Shown here one piece after another: positions 50,685 to 59,900 of a stretch of 64,000 bases of DNA. A program made the position numbers and the translations under genes. The first letter of the stretch is position 1, and every line of letters begins with the position of its first letter. The stretch covers positions 372,001-436,000 of the forward strand of contig JACKEL010000001.1 in assembly GCA_020632975.1 (NCBI GenBank), written 5' to 3'. Below the pieces are notes generated by a model. That model saw nothing but the letters and a program-made list of their open reading frames with translations. It was not told the origin of the DNA and did not search any database. The DNA comes from Myxococcales bacterium (GTDB lineage Bacteria; Myxococcota_C; UBA6777).

Positions 50685-53600
50685 ACAAACGCATCTATGT
50701 CAACAAAGGCAACTCCAAATGGGAAGATGCCAGCGAGACCTTGCAGTCTTTCCCCGTGACAGGGGCCGATCCCAACATGCGTTTCTTTGATTACAACGGT
50801 GACAAGGCCATCGACGTGATCTCCAGCGACGGAAACACCACAAATTACTGGGTTTCCGATGGCAAAGGCAATTGGAAGGTCGTCCCTGGACAAACCAATA
50901 TCGGCCTTGGTTTCGCAAATGACCGCCTCCGCCTGATCGACATCAACGGTGATGGCCTCCAAGATATCGTACACATCACCAAAAACAGTATGCGCTATCG
51001 CAAGTACCTCGGTTATGGCGAATGGACCGACTGGATCGATGTCACCGTCCCTGGACTTGATAAATATGAATTGAATATTAATGCACAGTTTAGCGACATC
51101 AATGGCGATGGCATGGCCGATATGGTCGCTTTCTTGGGCAATAAAATTGTTTATTTTGTGAATAAAAATGGCACCGAGTTTTTGGCAGGCCAAGAGCTGC
51201 AAGCCTTCAAAGGCGTGGATATCCCCGACTCTACGAAGGCTACGGTCCGCATCGCGGACATCAATGGAAACGGTTCGCGCGATATCGTCTGGATCGATTC
51301 TAGCGGAAAACTCACGTACTTGGAGCTTTTCAGCAAGCGCCCCAACCTGATGACCGAGATCTCCAATGGCATCGGGCAGCGCATCAACGTCGAGTATGGC
51401 TCCAGCGTCAACTTCTTCTTGCGCGATGCCTCTTGCGACAAGACCAAAGATGCTGCTTGTGCGGGGCCTTGGCAGAATAAGATGCCCATGGCTTTTACAG
51501 TCGTGACCAAGATCTCCACCTGGGCCAGCCGCTCAGACAAACCCGCCGACCAAACTGCCCCCACAGACGAAGAACGCCCCATGATCCAAGCCATCTACTA
51601 CCATGACGGATTCTATGATGGCGTTGAGAAAAAGTTCCGTGGCTTCCGCAAAGTCGAGAGCATCCAAGTCGGTGATGATTCCATCGAAGACCTACACCAA
51701 GCGATTACCTTCGATGTCGGCGACAAAGATCCCTACTTCCACGGCAAGATGTTGCACAATATCTCTAGCAACAACAAAGGCCACATCTACAACGAAACAA
51801 CGATGACTTGGAAGGAATGTGATCTTGCAGGCATCCCCAAAAGCCTCGATCCACCCGTGCGTTTCATCTGTCAGTCTAGCCAAGAACAAACCATCAAGGA
51901 AGGTTCTTCAGACACAGCAACTTGGAAAACACTCGCAAGTGAGATGGTGTACGATGGCTTTGGGAACGTCACAGAGTCCACAAAGCTCGGTGTCAAGGAC
52001 GCCCAAGGCGATGAGCAAGTCGTCAAACGCACGTACATCACGCCTTCAGATCCCAATGCAACAGAGAGCCTTTGGAACATACGTCTTGTCCAAAAGGTTG
52101 AGTTCTGCAACAAAGTCGATCCAAACTGCGCAGAAACCCGCTATTACTACGATGGCGAGGCTTTTAAGGGGCTCGCTCTTGGGGAGCTTCGCAAAGGCAA
52201 TCTCAGTCGCACAGAGACCCGCAAGGTTGCAGGACAAGATCAGTTCATCGACATCATTCGCCAAAAGTTCGATAGCTACGGAAATATCATCGAGTTCAAG
52301 ACACCTCGTGGGCTCTTGCGTGTGGTGGAATGGGACGATGTCTATCACCTCTTTGCGGTCAAAGAAACCGTCCACGTCAACGAAAATGTACAGCTCGCAG
52401 CGACCGTAAAATGGGATTATGCCTTGAGTGCGGTCACCCAAAGCACAGACTACAACGGTTACACGACCTCTTACACCTACGACTCTTTTGGCCGCATCAC
52501 TTCCAAGTCTCAGCCAGGCGACGCAGATGGAAAGCCCACGACATTCTACACTTACGAACTTCAGGCACCTTTGAGCCGCATCATCACGCAAGAACGCACC
52601 AAAAGCGGTGCAGATTACGACATGAAGTCCGTTCAATGCTTCGATGGGATGGGGCGTAAGATCGCGGTCCTTCATGAGCGCCAAGCGGGTGTGTACTCAG
52701 GAACCGAACACACGAACTTCAACAGCCGTGGTCTTCAGTACCGCAACATCTATCCTTACCAATCCGACGGCAAATGCAGCTTTGATCCTCCCAGCAACGC
52801 AAAGCAAACCCTCACTTACTTCGATGGGATGGGGCGTGTCGTCAAACGCGTTCACCCTGATGGAAACTTTACCAAAGCCATCTTCGAGCCTTTGAAGATC
52901 ACGCGCTTCGACGAAGAAGACCACAAGTCCGATTCTGCGCACTACAACACCCCCAAGATCTCGTTGATGGATGGCCTCGGTCGCGTCTTGGAGATGCGTT
53001 TGATGCCCAAAGCGGGCAGCACCATCACCACCAAGTTCGTCTACACAAACATCCACCGCACAGGGAACAACCTGATTCAAAAAGTCATTTTTGAAGGTGG
53101 CAAAGAAAAGGTCCATACGTTCGACTTGTTGGGTCGCGTGATCAAGCTGACAGACCCCCGACCGTTCAACCATCGAGTACACTTTTTGACGATGAAGACA
53201 ACATGACGGCTCGCAAAAGATGCCGATGGTACCGTCACTTTGATGACTTACCGACTTACTTGGTCGTATGTTGAGCAAACAACAAGAAGGCAAAGATGAT
53301 ACCCGCATCACCTACAGCCACGACCTTCCCGCGATCTGATCAAAGACGCGGACCAACCTCAAAGGCAACTTGGTGCAAGTCGATTACCCCACAGGTACAC
53401 TCGCTTACTCTTACGACTCGCGCGGAAACAACACCAAGATCAACTATCGCCTCAATGGAAAAGAGTTCGCTTTCACCCGTGTGTACGACAACGCCAACCG
53501 CTTGATCGAAGAAGTGTTCCCTGACGGCCGCAAACTCACCTTCCAATGGGATATGGCAGGTAACTTGATCTCTATCCCCGGAAAAGTCGAGAAGATCGAG

Positions 53601-55462
53601 TACAGCGAAGATGGCTTGATGAAGTATTGGCAAGCCGCCAATGGCGTGAAGACCGCTTACACCTTCGACCAAAGACAACGCCCCTTGAGCATCGACGTTG
53701 GCGAAGGAAAGATCCTACGTCTCGACTATACCTACGATGCCAACAGCAATATCCTGACCTTCACCAAGACCCAAGGTACCACCAAGACCATGGACTCTTA
53801 CGGCTATGACTCGCTTTACCGCTTGACCCAAGCCAACCTCGATGACGGCCAAGAAACCATCACTTATGGCTATGACGTGCTACACAACCTCACAAGCAAA
53901 AGCTCTAGCTTGGGTAGCAAAAGTCCCGTCCACATGGCCAAGTTTGACTACGACCCCAACAAACTTCACGCACTCAAACAAGTCGACGGAAGAAGCCTTT
54001 CTTACGACAAGATCGGAAGAACCACCCAAGATGGCACCAAAAAATACACTTGGGACTACCAACATCGCCGCACAGAGGTCAAAGACGGCGATAACCTGAT
54101 CGGGCGTGACTGGTATGGTCCTGATCCACGCCGCTTGATCAAAGAAGAAAACAACCTCCATACCTTCTATGTGTCCGATCACTACGAGATCCGCGAAGGC
54201 AAAGCGATCATCTATGTCAGCCTTGGCAAAAACCGCGTCGCGGCTTGGAGTGCTCCTGTAGGTGCAACCCAGATCATCCCCGATCTTGCCCCAGCCACAG
54301 GCGATAACAAACTCACGCCCCAACCTGACAAGCAACTCACTGCCGCTGATGCTTGGCTCTACCACGCAGGCAAAAACAAGGTCGTCGATATCGAAGTCGC
54401 AAAAGACCCACTATCGCTTGACTTGACCCAAGATGCGCTCCAAGCCAGCCTCTCTCGCATGTTGGACGGCGACCAAGAAAGCACGGTCTACTACCACTCG
54501 GACCACCTTGGTTCGATCCGCGCGGTCACCAACGAAAAAGGCGAAGTGCTCGCACGAAAAGATTACTATCCCTATGGATACCTCAAAAAGAACGAAGGCA
54601 GCGTCTATTCTCCAGGCTTCATGGGCACAGAACGCGACGTCCTGACCAACACAAACCGCTTTTTCAACCGTGCGCTCGACCCCAAACTCGCACGATGGCA
54701 AAGTCCTGACCCTGCCTTTGAACGCATCACCGCCCAAGACGATGAGTTCAATAGCTATGGAGTCGTCCGCGCCAACCCTATCCGCTACCGTGACCTCGAT
54801 GGAACCGATAGCAAGGACACCATGGATGCCTTGTTGTGGATTGGGACGAGCATAACGCTCGCAATCGCCTTCTACAGCGCCATCAAAACAGCATCCACTA
54901 CTTCAGTCACGAACGCATGGCAGGTACGACACCGCAGTTTTGGCGTGGTGTTGCCTCCGTCAACAAGTTCTTGATCTCCGCAGGGGTCACGACGCTGGCT
55001 GCCTTAAGTGGCTCTGATGCCACCCCCAAGACCATGGAAGTCACGACGCTCGTCCTTGCGAGTGCAACGACCGTGACAGGAATCGCAGCAAGCCTGATGA
55101 AGCGCGATTACCACATCAAGCAAGGAACCTACGTCTCCGAAAAACGCGGTCGTGAGTTCGTCGCCCGTTCGATCTCCAGCGCCCTCAAGATCGTAGGGAT
55201 CGCTGTCGGTAGCTACGCAGTCGCAGAAGACGACAAAACCGCCAAAGCTGCCGCGCTCTTTATCGGTGTAGCGGCGAGTATGGCCTCTAGCGCGAAGTTC
55301 CTCTACTCTGTCCCTCGAAGGATCACAAAAGCCAAAGCGGCCATCGAACCTCCACGGTGGGGGTTTTGAGGCGCATTCAAAAGCACTGGCTACAAGATCA
55401 AAAAATGGGTCTCGTCAAAGCGATTCAAAAGCTTCAAGGCCAAAAGTTCAAAGTCAAACTGA
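49413..55462 (+). CDS. SpvB-TcdB-RHS protein A (frameshifted), divergent membrane C-terminus
   Basis: Secreted RHS protein of about 2,010 residues if repaired. The ATG at 49413 starts a signal peptide (RRLLFLLSILFYLGIPSLYA). Order of domains: SpvB domain, VCBS/FG-GAP-like repeats, TcdB middle domain, many RHS/YD repeats, RHS core (YYHSDHLGSIRAVTNEKGEV at about 54493), then a C-terminal domain with three to four hydrophobic segments and a Lys-rich tail. Single-base shifts lie at about 50605, 53160, 53210-53335 (several), 54900 and at the GGTGGGGGTTTT run near 55365. Repairing the last one extends the protein to the TGA at 55460-55462. RHS proteins form a cocoon around a C-terminal toxin; this C-terminus is not a known toxin to me. 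Confidence 0.8.
49490..51640 (+). repeat. 2.1-kb repeat, RHS gene A copy
   Basis: The SpvB/VCBS/TcdB-middle region is near-identical to 55800-57955. Identity drops sharply after the FRGFR motif, where the two genes become clearly different. Confidence 0.9.
50630..53206 (+). CDS. RHS protein A, piece 2: VCBS repeats, TcdB middle domain, RHS repeats
   Basis: Open frame of 858 codons whose GTG start is internal. Four calcium-type repeats (MLDYNGDGFTDLVD, FDYNGDKAIDVISS, LIDINGDGLQDIVH, FSDINGDGMADMVA) form a propeller. The TcdB middle region follows (ISNGIGQRINVEYGSSVNFF, then AIYYHDGFYDGVEKKFRGFR) and then RHS repeats (TSYTYDSFGRITSK, CFDGMGRKIAVLHE). It ends after a shift near 53160. Confidence 0.75.
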   Translation: MQMLDYNGDGFTDLVDAVNKRIYVNKGNSKWEDASETLQSFPVTGADPNMRFFDYNGDKAIDVISSDGNTTNYWVSDGKGNWKVVPGQTNIGLGFANDRLRLIDINGDGLQDIVHITKNSMRYRKYLGYGEWTDWIDVTVPGLDKYELNINAQFSDINGDGMADMVAFLGNKIVYFVNKNGTEFLAGQELQAFKGVDIPDSTKATVRIADINGNGSRDIVWIDSSGKLTYLELFSKRPNLMTEISNGIGQRINVEYGSSVNFFLRDASCDKTKDAACAGPWQNKMPMAFTVVTKISTWASRSDKPADQTAPTDEERPMIQAIYYHDGFYDGVEKKFRGFRKVESIQVGDDSIEDLHQAITFDVGDKDPYFHGKMLHNISSNNKGHIYNETTMTWKECDLAGIPKSLDPPVRFICQSSQEQTIKEGSSDTATWKTLASEMVYDGFGNVTESTKLGVKDAQGDEQVVKRTYITPSDPNATESLWNIRLVQKVEFCNKVDPNCAETRYYYDGEAFKGLALGELRKGNLSRTETRKVAGQDQFIDIIRQKFDSYGNIIEFKTPRGLLRVVEWDDVYHLFAVKETVHVNENVQLAATVKWDYALSAVTQSTDYNGYTTSYTYDSFGRITSKSQPGDADGKPTTFYTYELQAPLSRIITQERTKSGADYDMKSVQCFDGMGRKIAVLHERQAGVYSGTEHTNFNSRGLQYRNIYPYQSDGKCSFDPPSNAKQTLTYFDGMGRVVKRVHPDGNFTKAIFEPLKITRFDEEDHKSDSAHYNTPKISLMDGLGRVLEMRLMPKAGSTITTKFVYTNIHRTGNNLIQKVIFEGGKEKVHTFDLLGRVIKLTDPRPFNHRVHFLTMKTT
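53370..54974 (+). CDS. RHS protein A, piece 3: RHS repeats and RHS core
   Basis: Open frame of 534 codons continuing the YD repeats (GTLAYSYDSRGNNTKINY, DYTYDANSNILTFTK) and ending in the RHS-associated core: SDHLGSIRAV, then DYYPYGY and FFNRALDPKLARWQSPDPAF, then NPIRYRDLDG. The core normally ends in DPxG, where autoproteolysis separates the toxin; here it is DLDG. The frame is lost about 75 bases before its stop. Confidence 0.75.
   Translation: MVQVDYPTGTLAYSYDSRGNNTKINYRLNGKEFAFTRVYDNANRLIEEVFPDGRKLTFQWDMAGNLISIPGKVEKIEYSEDGLMKYWQAANGVKTAYTFDQRQRPLSIDVGEGKILRLDYTYDANSNILTFTKTQGTTKTMDSYGYDSLYRLTQANLDDGQETITYGYDVLHNLTSKSSSLGSKSPVHMAKFDYDPNKLHALKQVDGRSLSYDKIGRTTQDGTKKYTWDYQHRRTEVKDGDNLIGRDWYGPDPRRLIKEENNLHTFYVSDHYEIREGKAIIYVSLGKNRVAAWSAPVGATQIIPDLAPATGDNKLTPQPDKQLTAADAWLYHAGKNKVVDIEVAKDPLSLDLTQDALQASLSRMLDGDQESTVYYHSDHLGSIRAVTNEKGEVLARKDYYPYGYLKKNEGSVYSPGFMGTERDVLTNTNRFFNRALDPKLARWQSPDPAFERITAQDDEFNSYGVVRANPIRYRDLDGTDSKDTMDALLWIGTSITLAIAFYSAIKTASTTSVTNAWQVRHRSFGVVLPPSTSS
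54836..55462 (+). CDS. RHS protein A, piece 4: C-terminal membrane-like domain
   Basis: True reading begins near 54900 (SHERMAGTTPQFWRGVASVN). Hydrophobic segments include FLISAGVTTLAALSG, TTLVLASATTVTGIAASLM, KIVGIAVGSYAV and AALFIGVAASMASSA. A stop appears at 55369, but shifting one base at the G/T run gives FKSTGYKIKKWVSSKRFKSF and a basic tail ending KSSKSN at 55462, similar in style to the end of gene B. A pore-forming or membrane-anchoring role is conceivable but unproven. Confidence 0.55.
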
Positions 55463-55724
55463 TCCAACTAATCCCTTTCTCTTCAAAACCTTTCCACGAT
55501 CCTTTATACTCCCCTCATATCTTTCCGATTTCTCTACCAAGAGTTCGTGAACGTCACCCTCATGTGATGCAAAGGCGCCAGATATATCCGCATCTCTCCT
55601 AGAGACATCCAGAATGGAATGACACTTCGCACCTTCTTTACACGAAGACCCATTCCTTGGCACAGAACTTGATTCCATAAAGAGACCTCATCAAAGAGGA
55701 AAGACTTTGCCTTGGAGCCTCATC

Positions 55725-56969
55725 ATGAAACAACGATATCTTTGTTCCTTCTGGATCGCATCTTTGCTTTTTGCTTCTTTTTGTTTCGCCTGCACGCCCA
55801 CGCAGACAAGTCTGGCGTCGGCCCCACCGTGCTCTCACTTCCCCCAAGGCCCCAGTTCTCTCGGTGGCATCGGGGAAAATGTGCAAGCCAACCTCAACAT
55901 GGGGCTCATGTCTTACGAGATGAAGATCGTTGTCCCCAGAGGACGGGGATCTGCGACGCCCAACCCCAGCATCACGTACAGTTCGAGCGGTGGCTCTAGC
56001 ATCGTAGGGATCGGCTGGAACTTCTCAGCAGGTAGCAGCGTCGAACGTGCCACCGTGCGGGGCCTTCCCACCTACACCAACGACGACCTGTTTTATGCAG
56101 GTGGCGAGCTGATCAAGATCCCCAATAGCTCGGTGTATCGGTCTCGGTACGAAGGTGGCTTTATGCGTTATCGTTGGGTGCAAAAAGATGCCAATGATCA
56201 ACGCGGCTACTGGATCGCGGAATCCCCCGATGGCTCGAAGATGTACTACGGCGCCAACTCCAAAGGCGAACTCAACCTTGATGCCCAAGTGTACGGGCTC
56301 AAGGGCACTTTTCGTTGGGAACTTGTCACCTATGTCGATCGTAACGGAAACCGCGTCGAGTACAGCTACTTCAAAGAAGGCTCGCAGAACTATCCTGACC
56401 AAATCGCATGGGTCTTTGATGACAACGATAAACCCCTCTATCAACTGAAGTTTGGCTATGAAGACCGACCAGACTACATCTCGGACGGCAAGCCCGGATT
56501 TGACCTCAAGATCACCAAGCGCCTGAAAGAAGTCCAGATCACCTCCAACGGCCAGCGTTTCCGCAGTTACCACATGGAGTTTGACGAAAGCAACGGACTC
56601 TCTAGGCTGATCAAGGTTATCCAGTATGGCCGCGATGCCCAACAAGCCTATCCTGTCCAATTCTCCATGAAATATTCTGCGTCCACTTTTTCTGCCGAAA
56701 ATAGCCGTATGGTCACGATGCCCACCGCCCTTGGGGTGGACTTTAACACCAACAACATCGACTTTATCGACATCAACGGAGACGGACTTCCCGATGTCGT
56801 CGATACTTCCAAAGCCAAACATGTCTTCTTCATCAACAAACTTGGCCTCACACCCGACCTCAAGCAAGACACCCACGACTATCCCCGCACCTTGATGGTA
56901 CAGAATCCCCACAGAGACCAGCGCGCCGCTGTCGAATCCCTCCGTGCAGATGCTCGATTACAATGGTGA
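55725..56969 (+). CDS. RHS protein B, piece 1: signal peptide, SpvB domain
   Basis: The signal peptide SFWIASLLFASFCFAC would as read give a lipobox-like cysteine, unlike gene A; the two indels around it make this uncertain. The SpvB region follows (SSLGGIGENVQANLNMGL, VVPRGRGSATPNPSITYSSS), then the first VCBS repeat. It ends 25 bases after overlapping the next frame. Confidence 0.75.
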   Translation: MKQRYLCSFWIASLLFASFCFACTPTQTSLASAPPCSHFPQGPSSLGGIGENVQANLNMGLMSYEMKIVVPRGRGSATPNPSITYSSSGGSSIVGIGWNFSAGSSVERATVRGLPTYTNDDLFYAGGELIKIPNSSVYRSRYEGGFMRYRWVQKDANDQRGYWIAESPDGSKMYYGANSKGELNLDAQVYGLKGTFRWELVTYVDRNGNRVEYSYFKEGSQNYPDQIAWVFDDNDKPLYQLKFGYEDRPDYISDGKPGFDLKITKRLKEVQITSNGQRFRSYHMEFDESNGLSRLIKVIQYGRDAQQAYPVQFSMKYSASTFSAENSRMVTMPTALGVDFNTNNIDFIDINGDGLPDVVDTSKAKHVFFINKLGLTPDLKQDTHDYPRTLMVQNPHRDQRAAVESLRADARLQW

Positions 56970-59900
56970 CGGATTCACCGACCTTGTGGACGCTGTGAAC
57001 AAACGCATCTACGTCAACAAAGGCAACACCAAGTGGGAAGACGCCAGCGAGAACTTGCAGTCTTTCCCCGTGACCGGGACGGATCCCAACATGCGTTTCT
57101 TCGATTACAACGGTGACAAGGCCATCGACGTGATCTCTAGCGACGGAAACACCACAAATTACTGGGTTTCGGATGGCAAAGGCAATTGGAAGGTCGTCCC
57201 TGGACAGACCAATATCGGCCTTGGTTTCGCAAATGACCGCCTCCGTCTGATCGACATCAACGGTGATGGACTCCAAGATATCGTACATATCACCAAAAAC
57301 AGTATGCGCTATCGCAAGTACCTCGGTTATGGCGAATGGACCGACTGGATCGACGTCACCGTCCCTGGACTTGATAAATATGAACTGAATATCAATGCAC
57401 AGTTTAGCGACATCAATGGCGATGGCATGGCCGATATGGTCGCTTTCTTGGGCAATAAAATTGTTTATTTCGTGAATAAAAATGGCACCGAGTTTTTGGC
57501 GGGCCAAGAACTGCAAGCTTTCAAAGGCGTGGATATCCCCGACTCCACGAAGGCTACGGTCCGCATCGCGGACATCAATGGAAACGGTTCGCGCGATATC
57601 GTCTGGATCGATTCTAGCGGAAAACTCACGTACTTGGAGCTTTTCAGCAAGCGCCCCAACCTGATGACCGAGATCTCCAATGGCATCGGGCAGCGCATCA
57701 ACGTCGAGTATGGCTCCAGCGTCAACTTCTTCTTGCGCGATGCCTCTTGCGACAAGACCAAAGATGCCGCTTGTGCGGGGCCTTGGCAGAATAAGATGCC
57801 CATGGCTTTTACAGTCGTGACCAAGATCTCCACATGGGCCAGCCGCTCAGACAAGCCCGCCGACCAAGCCGCCCCCACAGACGAAGAACGACCGATGATC
57901 CAAGCCATCTACTACCATGACGGATTTTATGATGGCGTTGAGAAAAAGTTCCGAGGATTCCGTCATGTTGAAACGATCTATGATGGAGATGACTCTGTTC
58001 AAACGCGCAAAGACGAGATCAAATATGATGTAGGCGACACAGATCCCTACAGACATGGGAGACTTTTAGAGAGTCTTTCTTCAGACAAAGACGGACATAC
58101 TTATCGACGCACCCAAAATGAGTGGGGAGACTGCCCCGTAGAACTCGGTGGTATCGATGGTTCAAAGCTTTCTCCCCCGCTTCGCTATATCTGCTTAAAG
58201 TCCCAAGATATCACCCATATCGAAGGAGAGACAGATCAAAGCAAATGGCGAACAACCCGCACAACGATGACTTACGATGGTTATGGAAACGTGTCTTTGT
58301 TGACCAAGCTTGGCGACAAAGACAAGCAAGGTGACGAGCAGTACGTCAAAAAAGTCTTTATCACCCTAAAAGACCCAAACGAAACGCAGGCTCCTTGGGT
58401 GCCTCGCGCAGTCCAACAAGTGTTCCGCTGTGATGCGCCTCCAGACGGCAACGATGCTTGCGCAGAGACCCGCTATTACTACGATGGTGAGGCTTTTAAG
58501 GGGCTCGCTCTTGGGGAGATCCGCAAGGGCAATCTCTCACGCCTCGAAGTCCGTCGCAGCAAAGAGGGCGATTGGATCAACGTAGCTCGCCGACAATACG
58601 ACACTTACGGCAATGTGATCGCCTACAAAGGCCTTACAGAGTCCCTACGAACCGTCGAGTGGGACAGCGTGTACCACCGTTTTTCGGTCAAAGAGACTGC
58701 CCAACTCGAAAAAGTCAAGCTTGAAGCTTCGACCCAGTGGGACTATGCGCTAAGCAAGGTTGTCCAAAGCACGGATTACAACGGGCATGTCACAACGTAC
58801 ACCTACGACACGTTTGGTCGAATCAGCACAACAGGTCTCCCCTCGGACCCAACGGGAGATCCGTCGATTCGTTATACTTATGAAGTGAAGTCCCCGATCA
58901 GCCGCATCGTCCACGAACGAAAAAGCAAAGCAGGCGGCACCTTCGATCGAAAGCAGATCATGTGCTTTGATGGGCTTGGTCGCCAACTCCAAATGCGCCA
59001 TCAGATCAGCGGGGATCGTTATCTTGTTTACACCCATACAGAGCACAACCGACTGGGTCAAAAAGCCCGTCTCTGGCGGGTGTACGAGTCTGATGAGGCT
59101 TGCAGTTTCGCGGCCCCAAGCGATGTCCCTGTGGGCAACATGTACTACGATGGGATGGGCAGGATCGTCCGTCGCGTCAACGAAGACAAAACGGAAAGCC
59201 GCACAGTCTACCAACCTTTCCGCGAAGTTTATTATGACGAAGAAGACAACAACAGTGCTTCAATCTACGCGGATACACCGAAGACAAAAGAGTTTGATGG
59301 TCTTGGTCGACTGATCAAAGAGATCGAGATCCCCGAAAAAGGGAAAAGTATTACAACACAGTTTGCTTATACAAGCGCAAATGCCGAAGGCAAGGACAAG
59401 ATCACCACAGTCACCTTTGACAATGGCGGCCAGAAAAAACACCAGTTTGATCTGTACGGAAATATCGTCAAAGTCATCGATCCTGACCGAGCAGAGACGA
59501 CCTATACCTTCGATAGCGCCAACCTCTTGAGCAAGCGTGTGGATGGTCGAGGTATCGAGATCCTTTATACCTACGATGAACTCGGAAGGATGTTGAGCCT
59601 TCAAGAAAAGGATCAACCCGACACCAAGATCACCTACGCTTACGACCTGCCCCAAGAAGGATTTGTTGAGGCGACCAACACCAAAGGACAGATCAGCAAA
59701 ATCAATTATCCAGGGGGCGCTTACCTTTTTTCTTACAACAAAAACTCGCTCGCTTCTCTCGAACGCCACGTCGTCTTGGGCGTCAGCTTCGACTTCAAAC
59801 AAGAGTATGACAACACCAACAAACTGATCAAACAAACGATGCCCGATGGTCGGGCCCTTTCGTTCCAAAGAGACGGTTCTGGACGCCTTCTCTCTGTAGA

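Noticed and set aside
50595..50690. Programmed ribosomal frameshift in the RHS genes
   Set aside because: Gene A would need a shift in one direction and gene B in the other, and no shared slippery sequence with a stem is seen; simple indels explain both.
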